Below are positions 1 through 4,849 of a stretch of 6,271 nucleotides of DNA, piece by piece. Where the stretch lies: NCBI GenBank assembly GCA_024277515.1, contig JAJRVB010000290.1:1-6271 (forward strand), read 5' to 3'. Numbering within the stretch: position 1 is the first letter of the stretch; each line of letters opens with the position of its first letter. Made by a program: the position numbers and the translations under genes. This DNA is from Nitrospirota bacterium. Lineage in GTDB: Bacteria; Nitrospirota; Thermodesulfovibrionia; UBA6902. Below the pieces are notes generated by a model. The model had not been told where the DNA came from and did no database searches. It saw nothing but the letters and a program-made list of their open reading frames with translations.

Positions 1-781
1 ATTCAGAGAGATGGGTGCCCCTGATCTTGAAGAGGCCTTCATTTCATCTGTAGAGGACCTGAAAGACTTTGATTTCGGGAAATTGCAAAGCAGTGAAGTG
101 ATTTCTACGGTCATCAATGCATTAAGGGACACAAAGTCAAGAATCGGGAATGAATATGTTGTCACAATGACCGCCTGGGGTCCCTATACCCTTGCGGCAC
201 GAATGGTAGGCGAGGAAAAGATGATGAAGGCCACCTTTAAAAATCCAGACCTTGTTCACAAGGTTTCCGACTTTGCCACCGACCTGCTCATTCATCTGTT
301 CGAGCCCGTTGTTTCTGACGGGACACTGGAGGTAATCAGTCTTGCAGACCCCACCGCATCAGGGGACCTGATCTCTAAAAAACAGTTCCAGACGTTCGCC
401 CTGCCTTACCTGAAAAAATTCAATGACTGGGCCAAATCCAGAAATGCCTGTACCCTGGTCCACATATGCGGCAACACGACTGACAGGCTGGACCTCTTCG
501 CTGAATCAGGGGCCAGCTGTATAAGCCTTGACCACAAGACCGATATAGCAAAGGCAAAGGAAGTCCTCCACGGAAAAATGTGCTTTGCCGGTAATGTCGA
601 TCCGGTCAATATAATGCTTCAGGGGAGTGTACAGGATGTGGAGGATGCCTGCAGGAACGTGATTCAGACTGCCGGGACCGACGGCGGATTTGTACTTATG
701 CCTGGCTGCGACATTCCACCGACTGTTCCTTTTGAGAACATCCGGAAGTTTATCCAGGTCGCCAGGGAGTGGAAACTATGA
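1..781 (+). CDS. UroD/MtaA-family corrinoid methyltransferase, 5' end outside window
   Basis: Partial gene; the frame is open from the left edge (codons from base 2) to TGA at 779-781. It belongs to the uroporphyrinogen decarboxylase/MtaA family of zinc-dependent TIM-barrel enzymes that move methyl groups to or from corrinoid proteins. Numbered from the Met at base 11, the zinc motif is H151-x-C153 (in LVHICGNT), with the third ligand C233 in MPGCDIPPTVP. WGPYTLAAR (56-64) and ADPTASGDLIS (112-122) are typical family segments. Aligned by eye with the complete paralogue at 2381-3415, about 90 N-terminal residues are missing, so the ATG at base 11 is internal: it has no good ribosome binding site and would cut into the barrel. 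Being cytoplasmic and next to corrinoid genes, it is more likely a methyltransferase than a haem-pathway decarboxylase. The methyl donor or acceptor cannot be read from the sequence. Family call is firm; direction of transfer is inference. Confidence 0.9.
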   Translation, partial: FREMGAPDLEEAFISSVEDLKDFDFGKLQSSEVISTVINALRDTKSRIGNEYVVTMTAWGPYTLAARMVGEEKMMKATFKNPDLVHKVSDFATDLLIHLFEPVVSDGTLEVISLADPTASGDLISKKQFQTFALPYLKKFNDWAKSRNACTLVHICGNTTDRLDLFAESGASCISLDHKTDIAKAKEVLHGKMCFAGNVDPVNIMLQGSVQDVEDACRNVIQTAGTDGGFVLMPGCDIPPTVPFENIRKFIQVAREWKL

Positions 782-798
782 AAAAGGAGGTGAGGTAA
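778..798 (+). other. Possible 6-codon mini-ORF overlapping the upstream stop codon
   Basis: ATG at 778-780 overlaps the TGA stop (779-781) of the methyltransferase in an ATGA arrangement and reads MKKEVR before TAA at 796-798. A purine-rich AGGGAG lies at 764-769. The frame itself contains a strong AGGAGG (785-790) with no ATG, GTG or TTG at usable distance behind it. It may be a chance frame, a translational-coupling device, or a remnant of a lost gene. No function is claimed. Confidence 0.2.
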
Positions 799-814
799 AG
801 AAGCGACGTCCATC

Positions 815-855
815 AAGGAGGTGTTTTAATGGGCATATGGGACGAATTAAAATAA
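815..855 (+). other. Strong RBS plus 8-codon mini-ORF (MGIWDELK)
   Basis: AAGGAGGT at 815-822 is followed, after 6 nt, by ATG at 829-831 that reads MGIWDELK and stops at TAA 853-855. The ribosome binding site is as good as that of any real gene here, but the peptide is too short for a recognisable protein. It could be a leader peptide for the downstream AhpD-like gene or the start of a gene removed by deletion. The peptide has one Trp and no run of a single amino acid, so a classical attenuator is not evident. Confidence 0.3.
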
Positions 856-862
856 TTTTTAT

Positions 863-885
863 CTCGGACCCAGGAAGTGTCCGAG
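863..885 (+). promoter_or_regulatory. Small hairpin just upstream of the AhpD-like gene RBS
   Basis: A perfect 7-bp inverted repeat, CTCGGAC (863-869) and GTCCGAG (879-885), encloses a 9-nt loop. It ends 7 nt before the AAAGGAGG ribosome binding site (891-898). It is followed by A residues rather than T, so it is not a rho-independent terminator on this strand. It could shape translation of the next gene or stabilise a processed 5' end; either role is speculative. Confidence 0.35.
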
Positions 886-892
886 CACAAAA

Positions 893-898
893 AGGAGG
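893..898 (+). promoter_or_regulatory. RBS that fixes the start of the AhpD-like gene
   Basis: AGGAGG lies 5 nt before the ATG at 904. It decides against the in-frame GTG at 877, which sits in the loop of the 863-885 hairpin, lacks a comparable site and would put this ribosome binding site inside the coding region. Confidence 0.85.
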
Positions 899-903
899 AT
901 AAT

Positions 904-1350
904 ATGTCAGATGAGCAGAAAATGACCGCTGAAGAATGTAATGAGTATATGATGAAGCAGTGCGGTTTTGTCCCAAGGATGTTTAAGATTATCAACACCG
1001 TGACCCCTGATCCCGGCAGAACGTTTGCTGATTTCTATGCGAGTATTTTCGGAGACGGCGCACTTTCAAAGAAAGTCAAGGAACTTATGTTTATGTCCGG
1101 GGGCGTTGCCTACTGCTCTCCAAGGTGCATTATACATGTCATTCCGGCCATAAGAGAAGGAGCAACAACCGCTGAAATATTTGAGGCTGCCTCTGTCGGC
1201 ATGATCCTCGGCGGGTTTGTCCCGGGCGGCCCCGGCATCCCTTATGCGTTTGAATATGCCCTCAAATGTCTTGATATTGAGGCCAAGTTCAATAAGGGAG
1301 AAGAATGGGAATACCTCCCGCAGCCGAAGTTTGACCACGGGATATTCTAA
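904..1350 (+). CDS. Carboxymuconolactone decarboxylase/AhpD-like protein with CxxxCxxH motif
   Basis: A 148-residue cytoplasmic protein of the CMD/AhpD fold, the usual size for single-domain members. Family signals are E60 in KVKELMFMSGG, a cysteine/histidine motif at C71-SPR-C75-II-H78, and REGATTAEIFEAASVGMILGG (84-104), the hallmark GAT-x-x-EI helix. In canonical AhpD-type proteins the motif is CxxCxxxH. With the His and the GAT segment aligned, C71 falls on the first cysteine, but the second is shifted one residue (CxxxCxxH). Peroxidase-type disulfide chemistry should therefore not be assumed. A Gly/Pro-rich segment VPGGPGIP (106-113) follows. There is no signal peptide or membrane segment. 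It lies between two corrinoid methyltransferase genes in the same direction, so it is probably part of the methyl-transfer pathway, for example in redox protection or substrate handling. That role is inference only. Confidence 0.8.
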   Translation: MSDEQKMTAEECNEYMMKQCGFVPRMFKIINTVTPDPGRTFADFYASIFGDGALSKKVKELMFMSGGVAYCSPRCIIHVIPAIREGATTAEIFEAASVGMILGGFVPGGPGIPYAFEYALKCLDIEAKFNKGEEWEYLPQPKFDHGIF

Positions 1351-1356
1351 AAATAC

Positions 1357-1387
1357 TGCGGGGGCAGGTCCCGGACCTGCCCCCGCA
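1357..1387. terminator. Strong GC-rich intercistronic hairpin
   Basis: A perfect inverted repeat, TGCGGGGGCAGGTC (1357-1370) against GACCTGCCCCCGCA (1374-1387), gives a 14-bp stem with a 3-nt loop. It fills most of the 54-nt gap between the AhpD-like stop and the MtrH-like start and ends 6 nt before the AAGGAG at 1394. On the + strand no T-tract follows, so read-through into the methyltransferase genes is expected. On the - strand it is followed within 3 nt by a run of five T, so it could terminate antisense transcription. A partial terminator or mRNA-stability element that sets different levels of the flanking genes is equally possible. Confidence 0.5.
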
Positions 1388-1393
1388 ATCTAT

Positions 1394-1399
1394 AAGGAG
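1394..1399 (+). promoter_or_regulatory. RBS of the MtrH-like gene
   Basis: AAGGAG lies 5 nt before the ATG at 1405 and directly behind the GC-rich hairpin, so folding of that hairpin could affect access to it. Confidence 0.8.
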
Positions 1400-1404
1400 A
1401 CTGC

Positions 1405-2352
1405 ATGTTTCAATTTTCAAAAGAACAGAAAACGTTTCATATCAACGGAATAAAGATTGGCGGTCAGCCCGGGGAAAACCCCCCGTTTCTTATCGCCTCA
1501 ATGTTTCACAATAAAGACAGGATAATGCAGGACAGAAAGGGAAATTTTGACCGCCGGAGGGCAACCGAGTTGATCAGGAAGCAGGAAGATCTCTCCGCCT
1601 CTACCGGTATTCCTTCAATGGTCGCAATGGTAGCCAACACTGCTGAGGAGGCCCGGATATATATTGATTTTTTTCTTGAAACAACGGACATGCCTTTTGG
1701 CATTGATATGTGGGTGGCTGAAAAACGGGCAAAGGCCACTGAATATGTTTCAAAACTTGGTGTCCAAGACAAGTTTCTCTATAACAGTATTACTCCCTGG
1801 GACAAGGACATCAAGGGACAGGTAAACAAGCTCAAAGACCTTGGCATCAAACATGTCGTTGTACAGGCATTTGACGATAAAGACCAGTCTCCTGCCGGCA
1901 GGCTCAAGTCTCTTGAAAGCCTGCTGGCGCAGGGGGCCGGCAGTTTTGATACCGTCATCGTTGACACATCGGTGATGAACCTTCCCGCTACATCATTCTC
2001 ATTGATTGCTAACAGACTTATAAAGGAAAAGACAGGCCTTCCATGCGGCGGCGCTTACTCAAACGGCACTCATATGTGGAAGGAGGCAAGGGAAGTATGG
2101 GGCCTTGACGGGTTCAGGGCGATGGATGCCGTTGCCCAGGGCATGTCTTCCGTACTCTGGAGTGACTTTAACTTTTACGGTCCCATCGTGACTGCCCCGC
2201 GCATATTTCCTGCCGTGGCAACGGCCCATATCCTGCTGTCAACGCTCGCGTATGATGAGACGGGTGTGATACCCGGGAACAGCGACCTGCCTGTCAGGAA
2301 ATATTTTGCCGGTTTTCTGGAGAAGCTCATCGCGGGAGAGGCGAGAAAATAA
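1405..2352 (+). CDS. MtrH-family methyltransferase (methylcorrinoid:tetrahydrofolate type)
   Basis: A 315-residue protein, the usual size of MtrH, the subunit of archaeal tetrahydromethanopterin S-methyltransferase that handles the pterin. The N-terminal block MFQFSKEQKTFHINGIKIGG is followed by QPGENPPFLIASMFHNKDRI (21-40), both characteristic of the family, then YIDFFLETTDMPFGIDMWV (86-104) and KFLYNSITPWDKD (123-135). No transmembrane segment or other Mtr subunit accompanies it, so this is a free-standing bacterial homologue. Relatives such as MtgA of Desulfitobacterium transfer methyl groups between methylcorrinoid proteins and tetrahydrofolate. Placed four genes from a RACE and two from the corrinoid protein, it is the natural second methyltransferase, joining the corrinoid to the folate C1 pool. 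The start is fixed by AAGGAG 5 nt upstream. Family is secure; pterin identity and direction are inferred. Confidence 0.92.
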   Translation: MFQFSKEQKTFHINGIKIGGQPGENPPFLIASMFHNKDRIMQDRKGNFDRRRATELIRKQEDLSASTGIPSMVAMVANTAEEARIYIDFFLETTDMPFGIDMWVAEKRAKATEYVSKLGVQDKFLYNSITPWDKDIKGQVNKLKDLGIKHVVVQAFDDKDQSPAGRLKSLESLLAQGAGSFDTVIVDTSVMNLPATSFSLIANRLIKEKTGLPCGGAYSNGTHMWKEAREVWGLDGFRAMDAVAQGMSSVLWSDFNFYGPIVTAPRIFPAVATAHILLSTLAYDETGVIPGNSDLPVRKYFAGFLEKLIAGEARK

Positions 2353-2370
2353 AGGTCGAAGCAACAGAAA

Positions 2371-2375
2371 AGGAG
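2371..2375 (+). promoter_or_regulatory. RBS that fixes the start of the second UroD/MtaA gene
   Basis: AGGAG (in AAAAGGAG, 2368-2375) lies 5 nt before ATG 2381. It rules out the in-frame ATG at 2306, which would add 25 residues translated from the 3' end of the MtrH-like gene in another frame. Confidence 0.8.
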
Positions 2376-2380
2376 AAGAA

Positions 2381-3415
2381 ATGACAGAACAGACAATGAC
2401 TTCACGGGACAGAGTCCTGAAACTATTTGCAAAAGAAGATATAGACAGGCCCCCCTGTTTCAGCGGGATGGGGAATGTGACTGCCGAGGGACTCAAGAAA
2501 TTCGGATACAAATTTGCCGCAGTACATTCAGACGCAAAGATGATGGCCGACTCGGCTGCATCATCATATAAACTTTTCGGTTTTGAGTGCGCGGTCGTCC
2601 CCTTTGACCTCTGTGTAGAGGCTGAGGCGCTCGGATGTGATATCAATGTGTATTCACATCTTGAGGACATACTGTATCCGACCATTAAGACCAAACTTGT
2701 TAACACTGAAGACGAGATGGACATCAGCATTCCGTCTGATCTTGCTTCAAGGGGCAGGATTCCCATGATGAAAGAGGTAATCGGTCTTTTGAAAGACGAC
2801 GTGGGCAGCGAGGTTGCGATCGGCGCCCATGTGCTCGGTCCGTTTACCCTGGCAGGGCAGGTAATGGAACTGAACACCCTGCTGAAGTTGTCCTTCAAAA
2901 AACCGGACAAGATCGGGAAACTGCTCGACATGCTCGCGGACGCGCTCATTGTCATAGCAAAAGAATATGAAGACGCGGGCGCTGACTACATTACGGTGAG
3001 GGAGATGGGGGCCACATCCGACGTGCTCAGTCCGAGAGTATTCAAGAACCTGATCCTGCCGTACCTCAAGAAGATATTTGCCGCTTTGAGCAAAAACAGC
3101 GTTATTCACATTTGCGGCAAGACTAATGATATTGCAGGCTTCATGGTCGAGTCAGGCGCGGACGCCATAAGCGTAGACCAGAAAAACGATGTTGTTGAGA
3201 CCAGGAAAAAAATCGGAAATGACGCCCTGCTTTTCGGCAACTATGACCCGTACAATGTACTTGTATCCGGGACTACCGATCAGGTAAGAGAGACGATGAA
3301 GGGCTGTATGGACAGCGGTGTAAACGCAGTATGGCCCGGGTGTGATATCTGGCCTACCGTGCCGCCTGAAAATTTTCATGCAATGATGGATGAGGTAAAA
3401 AAATACAGGAGGTGA
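2381..3415 (+). CDS. UroD/MtaA-family corrinoid methyltransferase (complete)
   Basis: A 344-residue protein of normal family length, cytoplasmic. The N-terminus MTSRDRVLKLFAKEDIDRPP (6-25) is the standard opening of MtaA/UroD-type methyltransferases. GPFTLAGQ (153-160) and LILPYLKKIFAAL (224-236) are barrel segments. The zinc ligands are H243-x-C245 (in VIHICGKT) and C321 (in WPGCDIWPTVPPEN). Where the first paralogue has ADPTASGDLIS, this one has REMGATSDVLS (207-217), so the active sites differ near the substrate. MtaA and MtbA in methanogens move methyl from corrinoid to coenzyme M. In bacteria relatives such as the N-terminal half of CmuA methylate corrinoid from a substrate. It lies only 3 nt from the corrinoid protein gene, its likely direct partner. 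With an MtrH-type enzyme present, a substrate-to-corrinoid role is favoured, but the substrate is unknown. Confidence 0.93.
   Translation: MTEQTMTSRDRVLKLFAKEDIDRPPCFSGMGNVTAEGLKKFGYKFAAVHSDAKMMADSAASSYKLFGFECAVVPFDLCVEAEALGCDINVYSHLEDILYPTIKTKLVNTEDEMDISIPSDLASRGRIPMMKEVIGLLKDDVGSEVAIGAHVLGPFTLAGQVMELNTLLKLSFKKPDKIGKLLDMLADALIVIAKEYEDAGADYITVREMGATSDVLSPRVFKNLILPYLKKIFAALSKNSVIHICGKTNDIAGFMVESGADAISVDQKNDVVETRKKIGNDALLFGNYDPYNVLVSGTTDQVRETMKGCMDSGVNAVWPGCDIWPTVPPENFHAMMDEVKKYRR
3407..3412 (+). promoter_or_regulatory. RBS of the corrinoid protein gene, within the upstream gene end
   Basis: AGGAGG forms the last two codons of the methyltransferase gene and runs straight into its TGA (3413-3415); ATG 3419 follows after 6 nt. 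This tight spacing implies translational coupling of the methyltransferase and the corrinoid protein. Confidence 0.85.
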
Positions 3416-3418
3416 CTC

Positions 3419-4108
3419 ATGGCAACGGAAGAGAAAAAACAGGAGATACTCGAAAAATTAAAGAACGCTGTTATCCAGTATGATGAAGACGCTTCAAAGG
3501 AGGCTGCGGAGGAGGCGCTCAAAGAAGGGCTTGAGGCAAATGACGCCATATTTAACGGACTGGTCAGCGGCATGGAAGAAGTGGGCAGACTTTTTGAGGC
3601 CCAGGAATATTTTGTCCCGGAGCTTCTTATGTGCGCTGACGCGCTGTATGTAGGACTGGACATTCTTAAGCCGCATGTGTCCCAGCTTGATCTTGGTGTA
3701 AAGGGCTCTGTGGTCATTGGTACGGTTGAGGGCGATGTCCATGATATTGGTAAAAATATCGTCAAGATGATGTTTGATGTGGCAGGGTTTGAAGTATATG
3801 ACCTTGGGAAGGACGTGCCGCTTGATAAATTTATTGAAGAGCAGATAAAGACCGATTCCGATCTTGTATGTCTGTCAGCCATGATGACCACGACCATGGT
3901 CGGCATGAAAAAGGTCATAGATGACCTGAAGGCAAAGAACCCGGACATAAAAATTATGATCGGCGGGGCCCCGGTATCACAGGACATTGCTGAGAAATGG
4001 GGAGCGGACGGCTACTCGGCTGATGCCAATAATGCACTGAAAGACGCCATCAACATGATAAGTTCGCTCAAAAAGATGAAGGATGAGGCGGAACAGAACA
4101 AGGCTTGA
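3419..4108 (+). CDS. Corrinoid-binding methyl-shuttle protein (MtbC/MtaC/MtgC type)
   Basis: A 229-residue, two-domain cobalamin protein of the usual length for this family. Residues about 1-90 form the helical cap domain, with GLVSGMEEVGRLFEAQEYFVPELLMCADAL (47-76) as its hallmark. Residues about 95-215 are the Rossmann-like B12 domain with the base-off/His-on motif D106-x-H108-x-x-G111 in EGDVHDIGKNIV. H108 is the predicted lower axial ligand to cobalt. SAMMTTTM (153-160) and IGGAPVS (181-187) bind the nucleotide tail, followed by GADGYSADA (195-203). The last 15 or so residues are a charged tail. It carries the methyl group on Co(III) and returns as Co(I), the substrate for both methyltransferases and for RACE reactivation. 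It is adjacent to the UroD-type methyltransferase (3-nt gap) and overlaps the Fe-S protein gene by one base. Confidence 0.96.
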   Translation: MATEEKKQEILEKLKNAVIQYDEDASKEAAEEALKEGLEANDAIFNGLVSGMEEVGRLFEAQEYFVPELLMCADALYVGLDILKPHVSQLDLGVKGSVVIGTVEGDVHDIGKNIVKMMFDVAGFEVYDLGKDVPLDKFIEEQIKTDSDLVCLSAMMTTTMVGMKKVIDDLKAKNPDIKIMIGGAPVSQDIAEKWGADGYSADANNALKDAINMISSLKKMKDEAEQNKA

Positions 4109-4779
4109 TGAATGATGCACTGGAGAAGGCATTGCTTGACGCGGGCGCTGATATTGTAGGTTTTGCCGGGGTTGAAGACATACTGAAGCCGGAGATTGCA
4201 CACCTTACAAGGGCCGTTTCAATAGGTGTCTGCAGGAACCTGAACGAAGGCACGGTCCGTCTTCTGGCTGAGCTCAAGAAAAGAGCAGTTCGTATGCTCA
4301 AGAAAGAAGGGTATAAATATCTGAGCATCCCCGCTGACTCAGACAGGATAAAGCATAATACCTTCATAGCAAAGCTTTATCCCCTTTTTCCGCATAAAAT
4401 GGCAGCTACATCCGCAGGACTCGGCTGGATCGGGAGAAACGGACTCCTGATAAATCCGGATTACGGACCGCGTCTTTCACTCGCTACTGTTCTTACCGAC
4501 GCCCCGTTAAAGGCGGGAAGGCCGGTCCGGAAGAGCATGTGCGGAAATTGCAGGCTATGCGTTGAGCACTGCCCGTCAAATGCACTGACCGGGAGGGAAT
4601 GGTCACGGGAAAAACCGTACATTGAACTTATCAGATTACAGTGCTGCAAAGACCATAAAAAAGAGCGGAGGTCGGTAAACGGTAAACCGAACTGCGGGTT
4701 ATGCATTACCATTTGTCCACATGGACGCAAAGATAAATGCAAAGATCAAAACTCAAAATTGCGGAACGAAAAAAATTAA
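4108..4779 (+). CDS. QueG-like double [4Fe-4S] protein, short form
   Basis: A 223-residue iron-sulfur protein. HKMAATSAGLGWIGRNGLLI (96-115) and YGPRLSLATVLTDAPL (119-134) match the core of epoxyqueuosine reductase (QueG). Cluster motifs are C145-x2-C148-x2-C151-x3-C155-P and C196-x2-C199-x3-C203-P, with C179/C180 as a possible further ligand. It is shorter than QueG, lacks its C-terminal HEAT region, and by eye has no Asp where QueG has its catalytic acid (window about 84-97). It is therefore probably not a tRNA enzyme. QueG itself binds cobalamin, so a role in electron delivery to the corrinoid protein or RACE is attractive but inferred. The start ATG 4108 overlaps the preceding TGA by one base; the in-frame TTG at 4105 is less likely. 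The last 14 or so codons lie inside an AT-rich palindrome, giving a Lys/Asn-rich tail. Confidence 0.85.
   Translation: MNDALEKALLDAGADIVGFAGVEDILKPEIAHLTRAVSIGVCRNLNEGTVRLLAELKKRAVRMLKKEGYKYLSIPADSDRIKHNTFIAKLYPLFPHKMAATSAGLGWIGRNGLLINPDYGPRLSLATVLTDAPLKAGRPVRKSMCGNCRLCVEHCPSNALTGREWSREKPYIELIRLQCCKDHKKERRSVNGKPNCGLCITICPHGRKDKCKDQNSKLRNEKN
4727..4750 (+). repeat. 12-bp tandem repeat at the 3' end of the Fe-S gene
   Basis: GCAAAGATAAAT (4727-4738) is directly followed by GCAAAGATCAAA (4739-4750), which match at 10 of 12 positions. In the reading frame this gives RKDK then CKDQ, a four-codon duplication immediately after the last cluster cysteine segment (CPHG). It overlaps the left arm of the palindrome at 4736-4826 and may mark its junction with the original gene end. 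Confidence 0.55.
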
Positions 4780-4826
4780 TAGATAATCTTCCTTAATTTT
4801 GCATTTTACATTTTGATCTTTGCATT
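4736..4826. repeat. AT-rich palindromic repeat, MITE/REP-like, over the gene 3' end
   Basis: A perfect 16-bp inverted repeat, AATGCAAAGATCAAAA (4736-4751) against TTTTGATCTTTGCATT (4811-4826), continues inward after a 3-nt mismatch with AAAAT/ATTTT (4755-4759 and 4803-4807) and, with one bulged base, GC/GC. An inner 8-bp stem is AAAATTAA (4772-4779) against TTAATTTT (4793-4800). The 91-nt unit can fold into one long hairpin. It contains the last codons and the stop of the Fe-S gene and most of the 70-nt gap before the RACE gene. No T-tract follows on the + strand, so a plain terminator is not the best reading. It resembles the short AT-rich palindromes scattered through many bacterial genomes. 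Confidence 0.7.
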
Positions 4827-4837
4827 AAAAAGAGATT

Positions 4838-4844
4838 GGAGAAG
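4838..4844 (+). promoter_or_regulatory. RBS of the RACE gene
   Basis: GGAGAAG lies upstream of ATG 4850, with GGAG (4838-4841) 8 nt from the start codon. It stands 11 nt after the palindrome, so that element does not block it directly. Confidence 0.7.
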
Positions 4845-4849
4845 CGCAG

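Noticed and set aside
11..781. ATG at base 11 as the true start of the first methyltransferase
   Set aside because: The frame is open to the left edge, there is no convincing ribosome binding site in bases 1-10, and alignment with the complete paralogue shows about 90 missing N-terminal residues.
690..902. A 70-codon + strand frame across the gap after the first methyltransferase
   Set aside because: Its first part is an out-of-frame reading of the methyltransferase 3' end and it stops at the next gene's ribosome binding site; its internal ATG at 837 has poor spacing to any Shine-Dalgarno sequence.
877..903. GTG 877 as start of the AhpD-like protein
   Set aside because: It lies in a hairpin loop without its own ribosome binding site; AGGAGG at 893-898 places the start at ATG 904.
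2306..2380. A 25-residue N-terminal extension of the second UroD/MtaA protein from ATG 2306
   Set aside because: It overlaps the end of the MtrH-like gene in another frame, reads as a basic low-complexity peptide, and ATG 2381 has AGGAG 5 nt upstream and gives the standard family N-terminus.
2239..2955. Long reading frame on the - strand (238 codons), Ser/Leu-rich
   Set aside because: It is antisense to the MtrH-like and UroD/MtaA genes, crosses their boundary, and has no recognisable domain; it is a codon-bias shadow.
3376..3987. Reading frame of 203 codons on the - strand
   Set aside because: Antisense to the corrinoid protein gene, extremely Ser-rich, no family features; a shadow frame.
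4736..4826. The palindrome as a simple rho-independent terminator before the RACE gene
   Set aside because: The stem is AT-rich and is followed by A residues, not T, on the + strand; the RACE belongs functionally with the upstream genes, so read-through is expected.
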